Source: Strongylocentrotus droebachiensis | Taxonomy: Eukaryota > Echinodermata > Echinoidea > Camarodonta > Strongylocentrotidae | NCBI GenBank assembly: GCA_035222895.1 | Contig: JAVYIG010002376.1 | Span: 124,001 to 188,000 of the forward strand | Reading direction: 5' to 3' | DNA: 64,000 nucleotides | In this document: piece by piece, positions 31,965 through 43,867 of the stretch | How positions within the stretch are numbered: the stretch's first letter is position 1 | How the letters are laid out: each line of letters opens with the position of its first letter | The notes under the pieces: model-generated | What the model saw: the letters and a program-made list of their open reading frames with translations, nothing else | Database searches by the model: none | What the model was told of the DNA's origin: nothing | Program-made: the position numbers and the translations under genes

Positions 31965-34900
31965 ATGATGGACGAAGATAAAGGAGAAACAGAATCATGG
32001 GGTATCATCCTCCTTTCGCTTGCGATGTTGATCGGCTGCTACATTGCTGGATCAGTCCCATTATCTATTACGATGTCCGAGGTGAGTTCTCTCAAAATTA
32101 GAAAATCGCATCTCTCTAGCTCTAGTACTCTACCACTACCACCAGGCCAGGCCACTCTCTCTCTCTCTCAACCATGTCTACGTAACGCCAGCTTGAGCTC
32201 CGAGGCCGATGCCGAAGGCGTCGCAGCTGCAGAGCTGCAGAGCTGCAGAGCTAGAGCTAGGAAAATGACTCAAATAGCGGGTTGGGACACATTTTTTAAA
32301 AAGTAAAGAGGAAGTCTAGACTCTAATTACAATTTAGACCTGCCATGTTTTTCCGGATCAAACGTCATGTCCAAATTATAATTTGTTTATTGTTCAGCGT
32401 TCATCATTCAAATCTGGGTTTTGTATTTTATATTTTGTTTTGCTGATGTTTACTTATTGTATTAATTAACGTGTAAGTCCTTTAGTACTAGATGCTGACT
32501 TTAGTTTGCATCTTCACTTCGACATGTTGTCTACAGAGTATATTTTAAAAACCGTCTCTACCCGACGCATGTCCAAATTACATCAAAGGATTGATTCCCT
32601 ATTGTTCGGAGACTGTAATTTACTCTGAAGAGTGAAGAAGTGACCGAGGATTACAGGATCAACCTCTCCTCGTATCATGATGATGATTTGTAAAGTCTAT
32701 GAGTATGGAGTATGAATGAGGAAACCGATGAATGAAGAATGAAGCACGGCCAGTGGCAGTGCGAAATTACACTTGTGACTCGAACATTAAATTGCCTCTT
32801 CTCATCATTCCAGAATATGTGCATTTTACACAGTGACCAGTGTACTTTTAGTTTTCATTGTTTTTTATTTGATCGTTTTTTACACAGTGACCAGTGTACT
32901 TTTAGTTTTCATTGTTTTTTATTTGATCGTTTAATCTAATGACTCGTCAGACTTGATTTATATAAGTTTACATGTACTACAATTGGTTGTTAAATTCACT
33001 GATCAGGTCATTTCTTACTGGTTCAGTGGTTGCTTGGGGATAAGTTTTGAAATAATAAGGCAGATTGTGTTCATTGTATGAATGTTGACTTACATGTATG
33101 GTATATGTAGGTCCATGCATTTCACATACCGGTACATATACATATGCTACATCTTCTGTTTAGGCGTAAGCACTTAAGCTTTCAAGAGTTACACACTGAA
33201 GTCTGGACTGTTAATAAATGTTTAAATGTACAACTACTCTGTCTATTAAATCAAAAACACAGAAATATCACTTTTTGTGCAGCTGTAAAGACTTAAGTGT
33301 CGACATACTTTTTTTTTCTCCCAATGCTGTTTTTACTGTCAGAGAATAATTGAACAAAATCTTTGTTCTTTCCAGAATAAAACTAGACTGACGACGGTAA
33401 TCGGAGCAGGACTTCTTGTTGGCACATCTTTGGCTGTTATCATCCCCGAAGGAATACACTCACTCTTTGCAGATGCAGGTAATTTTTAAAATAACAAACA
33501 ACAAACCGTCCAAAGTGGTCAAACATATTGATGCAGGGATAAATTTGTTATTATATGAACAATAAGTGTCAAGTCATGTAGCCTCTGTCGATAAGGATTT
33601 ATGTTTAAAAAAACACTTCCTTCCTTGTCATTCCCTCCCGTTTCCCAAAATTTTAAGTTCACCAGACCTTTCAATCTTTCTTTGTAAAGTGCAGGTTAAA
33701 CAGTGAGAAAGTACATGTTGTTTCTTTGGAGCCAGAAGAGCATTAACGCATATACTTTAACAATGACTTAAACCTAATGCCCTTACAGTGTATGATAACC
33801 TGTCTGTTGGTTGGGAATACATCTCCAAGTTTAACGTCTTCCTGAAAAATTGAAATGGTCACATCCTCTTCCTGTTTTGGTACACTCTGTCGGTTCTTAT
33901 GCTGTTGAAGCTGTTTATGCTGTGTTTTTTAATTTGTTTATTTAGGGGAGGGATAATGTTTGCAATGTAGATGAAGGAGTATTTTATTTTAGGAACATAT
34001 GATATTAGTGAAGAAGAAAAACAAAGAACCTAAGATATATACAGAAATAAAGATGTAATAGTAATCTATTAAAAAGAGATACAGAAATAAAGATGTAATA
34101 GTAATCTATTAAAAAAACATATTGATGAAAAGGTGCAGTAAAAATAAGTATCGTAACACAAAAACAAACTAAAGAACCCTACCAAATATCTTCCCTCATA
34201 GCTCCCCACAACCATGAAGACGAAGCCAGAGCAGTACTAGTAGGTCCAGAAAACAAACTTGAAGTAGGGCAAGAGACCAATCAGGAAGTAGATGACCACG
34301 CCCATCACCACGTCCACTCGTCTGTCGAGGACCTCCACTCTCTGGTTGGCATAGCTCTGGTGTTTGGTTTTGTTTTTATGCTGTTGGTCGATCAAATAGG
34401 AGGTGGCCATGGGCATTCGCACGCACAGATACCAGGTAGGTCTCTCATTTACATTTGCCACTCTCCACCCAGGGGGTGGGTTAATGGGGACCTTTTAGAA
34501 AGCACTTCCTTGAATGCTTGAGCAACTTCGTGGGGAGCTTGGCTAGCCAGGGTAACTGCAGTTCTTTGTCCGCACCTTGAGGAACATGGAAATATAGCTC
34601 CATATAGTATAAATTGTGATAAATACTCTCATTATCAGGACTTTGAACGAAAAACAGATGAAAGGGCAAAATGGCAAATAGAAATTTTAAGATCGCATCT
34701 ACATTTTATGATTGTGGCATTAAGTATTGATTGGGATAAAGCATAACACCCTTGTTTGAGCCAATACTTGCTTTTTAAAGACAACAATCTTGTACATTAG
34801 AGTCTAGAGATACCAGTACCGGTACATGCATTTTATTTGAACCATTACAATTACATTATACTACGGATTGTCAGTCACAGGGGGTAAGGGAAAATGAAAA

Positions 34901-37900
34901 TGATAAGGATATAGATTCCATATTCAGGGAAGGGGGCGGGGTAGTGGTCCCAAGTACCTAAATGTATTTGTCATGGTTGGAGGAGTAAATTGTCCAAGAA
35001 TTATATCAATTTTCCCAGGGGTTATGTTGCTGTCCCATATTTAGTGGAAGGGGGGGGGGGGGGGGGGGGAGGTAGTGGTCTTGAGTACCTAACTGTATTT
35101 TGTCTTGTTGGAAAGGGTTACAAAATGTAGTAGTTGTCCTAGAATCACATTGATTGTCCCAGGGGTTGTCTAGGTGTCCCATATCCAGTGGAAGAGGGAA
35201 GGGCGGTGAGGTTGTCCCAGATTCATTTGAATTGAGGATGAGGGGAGGTGTCCAGAGTGCATGTACCTATCATAATATTTACTGTTCCACTCCTAATACG
35301 TCATGCCTTTGTCTTGATGATCCTGTCATTGCAGGTGAACAAGAAGCAACAGGTAGAATAGGAAGGGGGAAGAGCATAACTGCTACACTAGGTCTAGTGG
35401 TACATGCTGCAGGTAAGGATACTCATTTATTGTAAAGAAAGCTTTCATGTTTTAACCATCAAAAGATTATCAAGAAAAAAGAAAAAAAAGATGATTAATG
35501 GAATAGATAACAATCGGGATAAAAATCAAGGTAAAAATTAGAAAAATCAAGATGAAAATCAAGATTAAAAAAAAAGATGATTAATGGAATAGATGATTCA
35601 AGGTGCTCGAAATATAAAAATTCAAACATATAAAATTAAATCTTGCAAGGTGTATGAACTAACGTGTACAAAGTGCAAAGTCTTTAGTTGCCTCTATAAT
35701 TGAATACAAAAAGAGAATGCACTGACAGAACAAAAACTCAGCATTCTCTTTAAAACAACTCGGTAACATCGCCTCAGATTCTGAAGCAAAATCCTGGATT
35801 TAGCTCATGCTGCAATGATAATTATAAACCTTTAGGTCAGTCAGGAACCCCATGACTTTTACAAGCCGATCGCGGGTCTGATTATCAAGATATTATGATT
35901 GGAAATCGGAAACGGTTATAACACTCCAGTCTATTGGGGGAAATGAGTATGGTAAAACTGGTCACTCAAAGATTTTTACTTTTTTGAGGCACTTCATGAT
36001 CATTTTGAAGCACAATTTTGTTAGGGCTTCAATATTACACCATATCACAGCTACTGATAACACGTAGGGCCATGCATCTCAGATTTAACATTGTTAACAA
36101 TTTCTTTAAGTAGAAGACTCTTTGTATTTCAAATGCATGCAGTTGTTGTAATTTGGGATGTGGGACTGGAGCTGAGGAATCCAAGCTGTAACTAACTTTA
36201 TTTTATGTTTTTTTTGCAGCTGATGGCGTTGCTATGGGGGCAGCAGCTAGTGGATCTCGAGCCGATGTTCAAATGATTGTATTTGTTGCTATTATGCTGC
36301 ATAAGGTAAGCTCTCATTGTCATTGCTTCATTTTTCTGCTCTGGTATGGGAGTATGGGACCAAAATACTTTTGCTATAACTGTGCAACTTTATGCAGTGG
36401 TGGGAAATGTGGATCATCTGTGAAGTTTAAGTACAACATTTTATGTAAAATTGTATGTGTTTAAGATTTGTAATATTTGTTGAAGTAGTCCTATATAGAA
36501 AGGTTTTAGTGTTTGTTTGTTTTTGGTACATTACAAAGTAAGCTGCTAAGGACCTTTCATAATCCTTACCATTTCTCCAGTAAATCCAATAGGATAGGAA
36601 TGCCAAGGTGTTTTTTAAGTATTGTGAACATGTGTGTTTACAAGCACCTGGCTGGAATACTCCCCAGGGAGTGGAGAATGTACATAAATTGTGTGCAGGC
36701 AAACCTGAATCTGATAACCAGTAAAAGCATGTCTTTGTAACGCACTAAAGAGACAATGCAAATGTGATAATAATAATAATCTAGATTTATAAAGCGTTTA
36801 ATCCGAAAAAACCGTCTCTAAGTGCTTTACAGATATCATTACCCTGGTCATCGGATTCATGCACACACAATGCGCACCATCTCCACTCTTTGGGGAGTAT
36901 TCCAACCATATGGTCACCATGGGGGCATTTGCATTTACTAACAAAAAGGCTTTCGTAATCCTACCAGGTCCATGTTTCTCCCCTGGGTATGGAGTGGCAA
37001 ATGTAGATCAATGCCCTGCCGTAGGACATTAGTGCCGTGTCTGGGATTGAACCCACAACCTTTGCATTTCAAGTCAAGTGCTTAAACCACTTGACTACAA
37101 CACCTCTTCCTCTAATAGCTAGTATGTATATTGAGCATGTCATTGCAATTATTATTTTTTTCCTCTTGACAGGCACCAGCAGCTTTTGGGCTCGTCACAT
37201 TCCTATTGCATGAAAACTATGAGAGGAATAGGATACGAAAACATCTGGTGATCTTCTCATTAGCAGCCCCAGTTATGGCTATCTTCACATATTTTAGCCT
37301 CAGTCATGTAAGTATGCACAGACTTCATGTCCATGTAGTATATACGTAGTCAATAGATTAATGTTGTCAGATACAATAAAAACATTTCCTTAAGAATAAC
37401 AAAAAATGTGTCTTCATGTGTAGAGGTCATGTTCATCACCACTTAATGCTCTTGGCGAACTAATAATAATAAAAGCTAGTTCTTATATAGCGCTTTTCAG
37501 GACCGAAGGCCCTCTCAAAGCGCTTTACAGATATATATATTATTACCCCGGTCATCAGATTCAGGCTTACCCGCACACAATGTATGCACATTCTCTGCTC
37601 CCTGGGGAGCATTCCAGCCAGGCGTCATTTTTACAAGTGCACACTTGCTAATCTAAGCACATTAGCTTTCACATCCTACCGGGTACCCAATTAACACCTG
37701 GGTGGAGAGTGGCAAATGTAGATCAATGTCTTGCCAAAGGACATTAGTGCCGCGGTGGGACTTGAACCGCAGATTTTGTGATCCACAGTCCGGTGACATA
37801 TCCACTCGTCCACGACTAAGGTTATTACCCCAGTCATAGGCAAGCAGCAAAATATGTACCACTCTGGCATAATCGGGTACCTATTTGCACCTGGGTAGAG

Positions 37901-38482
37901 AGTGGCGGACATGGATTAATTTCTTGTCAAAAGATGCAGTACTGGCTGGGAGTTGAACCCTCAATTTTTGGATTGAGAGTCAAGTGAATGAACACTACAC
38001 CACTATACCTCCTTAAAGGGGATCAGTCACTTTTTTTTAATCGTTTATCTTCTGTATGTTTAGGGTTTTAATCTGGTATCCAGTATTCAAATTATCATTA
38101 TTTATTGTAATTTGACAGATTTTGTAACTCCTGTGTTTATCAGTAATTCTAAGAATCTACCAATATTATACATTTTTGGTTGTCCATTCATTGCAATGTC
38201 CATTTCCTTTTGTTGATCATTTACCACTCGTAGGCAAGTAAAGAGGCGTTATTATCCGTCAACGCAACAGGCCTATCTATGCTATTCTCAGCGGGTACCT
38301 TCCTCTACGTAGCCACAGTACATGTACTACCGGAGATACAAGCGCCTCGCCAATCCAGCACCACTGCTACGGACCCAGAGGGGGCGGTAGACATCAGGCA
38401 AGGCTTCACATGTGGGGAATTAGCGGCGCTCGTTATCGGTTGCCTGGCACCCCTTGTATTAGCCATGGGACACCATCACTAG
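31965..38482 (+). CDS. SLC39A9: Zinc transporter ZIP9 (SLC39A9), complete in seven coding exons
   Basis: Exons: 31965-32081, 33376-33478, 34202-34435, 35335-35412, 36220-36305, 37173-37307, 38234-38482. All introns are GT-AG with matching phases, giving 333 residues (human ZIP9 is 307). Signatures recalled from ZIP9 are all present: [14 protein letters not shown] in TM1, [17 protein letters not shown] in TM2, a His-rich loop, [16 protein letters not shown] in TM3. [19 protein letters not shown] (metal-binding His and Asp, split across the exon 4/5 junction), HKAPAAFG and [25 protein letters not shown] follow. ZIP9 moves zinc into the cytosol at Golgi and plasma membranes; vertebrate ZIP9 also acts as a membrane androgen receptor. 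The His-rich loop (DDHAHHHVH and GGGHGHSH) and a Thr/Asp-rich insert near the end are longer than in human. ATGs at 31965 and 31968 fit the human start; in-frame ATGs at 31821 and 31839 could extend it by about 48 residues. Confidence 0.95.
32821..32935. repeat. Tandem duplication of a 57-bp unit in ZIP9 intron 1
   Basis: The unit tttacacagtgaccagtg...ttttatttgatcgttt occurs twice head to tail with almost no difference, so the duplication is recent. Each unit carries the near-palindrome acacagtgaccagtgt. Confidence 0.85.
34043..34120. repeat. Tandem duplication of about 40 bp in ZIP9 intron 2
   Basis: Two consecutive copies of atacagaaataaagatgt / aatagtaatctattaaaa, differing only at the end. 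Confidence 0.8.
34900..35215. repeat. Degenerate G-rich tandem repeat in ZIP9 intron 3
   Basis: About two and a half imperfect units of about 125-135 bp share gtagtggtc, agtacctaa, ttgtcc, cccaggggtt and tcccatat...agtggaag. One unit has been expanded by a run of about 20 G near 35050. Confidence 0.65.
35795..35905. repeat. Dispersed repeat (pair with 63119-63215)
   Basis: Shared words tggatttagctcatgct, tttacaagcc, gtctgattatcaagata and atgattggaa occur in the same order at 63119-63215. It lies in ZIP9 intron 4 and is of unknown class. Confidence 0.6.
36769..37112 (-). mobile_element. tRNA-derived SINE with (TTA)n tail, in ZIP9 intron 5
   Basis: On the minus strand it starts with a tRNA-like head (GGTGTTGTAGTCAAGTGG and B box GTGGGTTCAATCCC). 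The body reads ggcattgatctacatttgcc and the 3' end gcgctttataaatc followed by a TTA-type microsatellite. A second copy lies at 37455-37808. Confidence 0.75.
37455..37808 (-). mobile_element. tRNA-derived SINE, second copy, in ZIP9 intron 6
   Basis: It has the same order as the element at 36769-37112: a tRNA-like head with B box GCGGTTCAAGTCCC, the body gacattgatctacatttgcc, then agcgctttgagaggg and gcgctatataag before a TTA-type tail. Confidence 0.75.
37815..38012 (-). mobile_element. Third, shorter SINE of the same type in ZIP9 intron 6
   Basis: The minus-strand head (GGAGGTATAGTGGTGTAGTG, B box AGGGTTCAACTCCC) and the body word gtccgccactctctacccag follow directly on the previous SINE. Only the part near the head is kept. 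Confidence 0.65.
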
Positions 38483-38550
38483 CCAGTTTAAATAGGACTA
38501 TTATTATTTTTTGAATTTTTTAAAGGATGTTTTCTAATTGGTGTTGAGAA

Positions 38551-38697
38551 GGCCCAGGGCAGTGTTTCACAAAACCCTAGGGACAAGTTCGCCAACATCC
38601 CAACGAAAGCGTGTATCCCAATTAGCACACGTTTCAATAGGATGTCGGTGAACTTGTTCCGATTGATGGTTTCATGAAAAAATGCCCTGGTATCGGG
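38551..38697. mobile_element. Palindromic foldback MITE in the ZIP9 3' flank
   Basis: Imperfect inverse halves of about 65 bp run from GCCCAGGGCA at the left to TGCCCTGG at the right. The inner words are gacaagttcgccaacatcc and ggatgtcggtgaacttgtt, and the centre agcgtgtatcccaattagcacacg resembles that of the foldback at 24501-24670. If the ZIP9 3' UTR extends past it, the mRNA would carry a long hairpin 70 bases after the stop codon. Confidence 0.65.
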
Positions 38698-38698
38698 C

Positions 38699-38940
38699 TT
38701 GCATTGTATCTGGTTCAGTCGTGGCGTAAGTGGTTGTATGTGTGAGAACAAGCAAAAGAGTTTTTTTTTAATTTTTAAATTTGGGAAGGGGCATAGCTGT
38801 GACAAGATGCTCAGTTCAAGACTTTGCGGAGAAAAACAGTTTTTGCATTTTGTTCTGCTCTGTGCGGGACTCAAACCAACGCACATGACAATAGTCATGA
38901 GAGCCAGACGATAATCTAATTGCACCACACAGCCTCCATA
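38699..38940 (-). mobile_element. tRNA-derived SINE in the ZIP9 3' flank
   Basis: The minus-strand head reads GGAGGCTGTGTGGTGCAATTAG with a B-box-like TTGGTTTGAGTCCC. The body is diverged from the other SINEs in the window, so it may be a separate family. Confidence 0.5.
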
Positions 38941-41900
38941 AATATTTGTCTACCGACATATAGAAGTTCCAATGCAGACCCAGGCCCTAAGTTCCATATA
39001 AAGTATCCTGTATGTTACAAAATTAATGTGATTGTGAGATGAAAATGATAGAGTAATTTCACAGTTACACATTTTTGTATTTTCATTACGTTGATATGTA
39101 CAGAATGACGAGTTTGACATTTGGCACCCCATAAACTGGTGGAATAAATCTATGCACTGAGTAAGGTAGCCTTCGTGAATATGAAAAGAATGACAAATTT
39201 TACATTTGGCACCCCATAAACTGGTGTTCTCTGATCCGAGGCTGGGTTCAAACTTGGCGTAAAGTGAGGTAGCTTTTGAGAATATGGGACGTTGACTTTC
39301 GCTTACATTCATGTATGTGTTCATCCAGTCATCCACTCTCACAGAAACTATATCATTGGAATATTCCAATATTCTATTCACCAGTGAACTGTTTCAGCGA
39401 GAGAGTATGTAGTTTTGGCATAAGTCTTTGTAAAAACAAAATGTGTGCTAAATGAAGCTACAAGTTGGACAACCAAAAAAAAATGTGAATGAAAATAGGC
39501 ACATTGTTCGACTTGGGTAGTGACTGTAGCCCTTTTTGGAAAGCTACCTAAGACTAAATAATTTGTTTTTACATTTCATTTACTGTTGCAGCTACATGTA
39601 TGAATGCTTTTACATAGTTCTTTGTTGAATCTAAATGTTACTTGCTTCTTCAACTATAGTTGTTTTGTGTGTCAAAGGCCGGGTTTTATTGAAACTAAAT
39701 TAGGTACATTTGTGTCAATTGGCAGAGAACTAAATGAAATAACTTCAGATTCTTATGAATTATAAATGTATGTTACTATTTTGGCCTTGTATGGTCAAAT
39801 TTTAGATCATTCATTAACAAATTGATTTGGTCCTTTTATTGGATTAATTGTTACATTCACAGATGTGGTACTGTTAGATTTCTTATTAGGGCCCTCCTGT
39901 CAATTTCTGATCAGTATTTATCCTTCTTTGTGCACATTATTTGTTATATTTCATATGTTTCTGTAATTGAAATACAAAGCAGTACATGTTTGTATTGTAC
40001 CATGTATGTATGCTATGCTAGCATTGGCATGCATGCATTTTGTAGCTCAGTTGGCGTTTGGCAAAACAAATCGCATCAGTTGGCGGAAGCAAATCAATTC
40101 CATTGCTTTTAATTGGACAGATGTGGTTGTTATCCGTCTGTCAACATATCCACTGGTGAGAGCCAGAGAATATGTTGACTGTATGTAATAGTCCTTACCT
40201 CGAATCATTGGGCATTGCGTGATCTTTCGTGATATGAAAGCAGAAGATCATGCGAAGATGCACTGTAAGGTCGCGACCTTTTCGTAGATTTGCTGCAGGG
40301 TTTTCACAAAGTGTCAAGTAAATTGGACCAGACCATTTCTAGATGAGAGGGGTTTATTTTACAAACATTACCCCAGACATTTTGTGAATAAAGGGGCATG
40401 TTTTCACAACAGGTCTATAATTTATCAAATATCTTGTCTCCTATGCAGTGACTTTATTAACAACTTACACCTTACATATGCATTTGGTATTTAGCTGTTA
40501 TGAGCCTGCTTTGGTACTGTAGTTTTGTGTACAGATAAAGTAAAACAAATTATCAATTCGCACATTTTGATTTTTTGTTTGATGTGATGATTTGAAATTT
40601 ACCATTGAGGGAATCTGGGTACCACTTAATGTTTGTGTTTTATTTGATATTTACAGATAGTATTATGTTATTGTACTCTAAAGAGCTCTCTCATTGAAAT
40701 TAAATTAAATTTTTGTATTTTAAGCCGTGTTTGCGCACAGTGCTGTAAACCACTTAAAGACAGGGTATTCTACTGACACTACTTGAAATTTTATGTGTGT
40801 GCTGCCATCTGCTGCTCACAATGTCCCAATTGTCGACGGCTATGTCCCACAATGCATCACTAACTACATGACACAGGCGTGATGATGCTTGGGGAGAAGA
40901 ACCGGAAATCGCTCTCTGTAAGCCTTTGCCAAAAGATGCAGCAATTTTTTAAAATTTAATTTATTTTCATTTCCAACAAAATAAAAAAAAGTACATGGGA
41001 TTGCATGGTACATAGTAAAACAATGAATTGGAAATACATTACAGCAGTCGTAATTATGCCTCTAAAAACAAATTTATGGCAAATAAAAACCCAAGCATTC
41101 TCGCTTATCTGCGTTTTGTAAGATACAGAAAGGTGAAATGCTGTGTGCAAATGTCAGCTTATTAGACATCACTGTTATTGTTTTCATCAGGCATATTACC
41201 GCATCTTGTTTGATCAAGGCTCTATTATTAATGATTATTAAATAACGGTGTAGTAAAAAGGAAATGAGTCCCTGTTGTACAGCATAGTTACAGATAAATT
41301 AGTCCTGTGCAATATACATGTACATTACTTGTATTTAGCTTTTTAATTAATTTTTGTTTCCTAAAACTGTTTGGACAGATTCTTGTGATCGTTTATTATG
41401 TAATCATGTTGGATTAGATTTGTAATTTCAGTTTATGCAGTTAATTTGAAATAGGAAACCGTACAATCAGTATATTTTTTGAATCTATGACTTTTACAAT
41501 ACTTATTATCAACAGTATTGATCTTTTTGTTGGTGAATGCTGATGTAAATTTGCTTTATACTGCTTGAAATATGGCAAATATTTTTATTTTTACAATGAA
41601 ATGTTCTCAAATTGATAAAATCACTGGAATTATTTTAGGAAAGAAAGCCTTCACTTTGTTAGCTTCTGATTGAAACCACAAGTTGTCAATTATTATTATC
41701 TAATTTTTTCTTCATTTTTTCTCATGAGATGACCAAAGCATTATATCAGAAGTAATTAAAAAAAAAAGTAAAACATGCAGAGTAGCTGTAGCGTTTTTCT
41801 GTTCTAGTGACCTTTAAAGGCTCTTCTTAATATCAATAATAATTAATTCATGAATAATTAATGGAATATACAGAAAACACTGTTTTCAAGTTGAAGACAC

Positions 41901-42999
41901 ATTTGTCCGTCTAGACATACTAAATCTAGGCAATTTTTCTTCCAGTTACAGCAAATAACTGACAATTGCTCCAACAACATTTTGGGGGTTTCTTTCATTA
42001 AAGATAGAGGGTCAAGTTTGTGATTTGGTTTCAGTTTAGGGAAGGGTGAGGGTCAGAAATAGTGTTTGGTCAAGTGTTGAGGTTGGGAAATTAGTTATTG
42101 ATCTGGAGCAGTTATCACCACAGCATGTTCTCTACAACCATTATAGCTCTTAAGGCAATTTGAAGGAAATTAGCAATCATTTTGGAATTCAGGTCCACCA
42201 AGAAAAACACATTTTAAGGAAATATATGACCTTGAACAACACTTGACTACTACTTTGAACCATAATGCTGTTTATGAGCAAAAAAAATCTAATTAAGTGA
42301 AAATTATAATTCTCTGATTTCCTTTAAATGTACTTGTTAATGGTCTTACTGTACATATAACCTGTATATGTGGAATCTATGTAAAATATTCACTATATAG
42401 CATAATGTGAGCTGAAAAAATGTAATAAATCTGTTTACAGTAAAAGTTGAATAACTGAAATGTCCGAGGTTTTTTTTTTGCCTTTGTGTATTATTCTGCT
42501 TGGTTCAAAATAATTGAAGTTGCACACAAGCCATTTACCATACAGCAATACCCTTACTTTATTTTGGGTTTAAAACATTTACACCAGTCCCTGCTGTAGG
42601 CAAAGACGATAAGTTCTCATATTTTAACAAAGAAATGTAAACAATATGTAAATGTCGTCAAAAGTTAACCTTTTTGGTTATACCGAAAATAACATCAGAA
42701 ATCTGATTCAACTCGAGACTTGCAAGTCTTGTTGTATTAAACTCTTTAACCCTTCTTTGACTCTGGATGTTGGTCCTGTAATTGACCTATATTCCCCGAC
42801 ACTTCCCTGGCTTCCCTATTCAAGTCTCACACGTAACTCAATTCACTGGGATTAGCTCCTGAACTAATCTAGGTATACCCCCGATAATTCACTTATAAAG
42901 GGAATCCTTTTCAGCCATGGCATATTTGGTTTCCCCAGCATGTTTATAATTATGCTCACCTTGGCACATCTTTATAACCCTTTAACAAATCTCACTATA

Positions 43000-43865
43000 C
43001 AGTGCGTCCCAGAAAAAACGAAACCGAAAGGTATCGATGTTTTATCATAACTTAATCACAACCATACTTAATGAATGATACATATTTGGAAAGCTTAGAG
43101 GCTACTCACGTGATGCATATTTCGCGCATGAGTGATTAAAAGCAATTTGAAGGAAGGAAACCAAAAAGTAATTTGGCGGGCGGTATCTGAATTTCAAAGA
43201 AAAATTCATATTTCTAGAAAGTTCATTTTCTGCTCTTTCATAAGAAACCTCAATTAAGAAAAATGAGCCAGGAATAACAAAGTTCTGTTTGTTTAAAGTA
43301 GCCCCTACATTTTCATAATTTTAACAAACGAATTCGTTTTCACTGGAAGCCTGCCGTATCAAAAAGCAGATTTGACAAAAGACTTAACTCCGTTTCGTTG
43401 ACAATCAGCCATGCATGAAGACTCTCGTCTACGGCTGATTGTCAACGAAACGGAGTTAAGTCTTTTGTTAATTTCGTTTATTGATACGGCAGGCAGCCAG
43501 TGAAAACGAATTCGTTTAATAAAATTATGGAAATGCAAGCAATACTTTAAACAAACAGAACTTTGTCATTCCTGGCTCATTTTTCTTAATTGAGGTTTCA
43601 TATGAAAGAGCAGAAAATGAACTTTCTAGAAATGTGAATTTTTCTTCGAAATTCAGATACCGCCCGCCAAATGTCTTTTTGGTTTCCTTCCTTCAAATTG
43701 CTTTTTATCACTCATGCGTGAAATATGCATGATCTGAGTATATAGCATTACATGAAAGAGGAGACTCTAAGCTTTCCAAATATGTATCATTCATTAATTA
43801 TAGTTGTGATTAAGTTATGATAAAACATCGATACTTCTCGGTTTCGTTTTTTCTGGGACGCACTG
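43000..43865. mobile_element. Mariner-type foldback element with arms of about 410 bp
   Basis: The whole 866-bp element is one long inverted repeat. It starts CAGTGCGTCCCAGAAAAAAC, and the right end is its inverse, ending CGCACTG. The arms meet at a loop of about 22 bases (43411-43432) bounded by acaatcagcc / ggctgatt. TA at 42998-42999 and 43866-43867 fits a Tc1/mariner target duplication. There is no transposase. The arms differ only at scattered positions. Confidence 0.92.
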
Positions 43866-43867
43866 TA

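Larger units (their letters stand above)
38483..42440 (+). other. Probable ZIP9 3' UTR and flank
   Basis: Gene-free DNA after the ZIP9 stop, with the foldback and SINE listed separately. AATAAA signals occur at 39143 and 42424, among others, so the true 3' end cannot be fixed from sequence. A local duplication around ttggcaccccataaactgg (39119 and 39208) lies within it. Confidence 0.4.
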
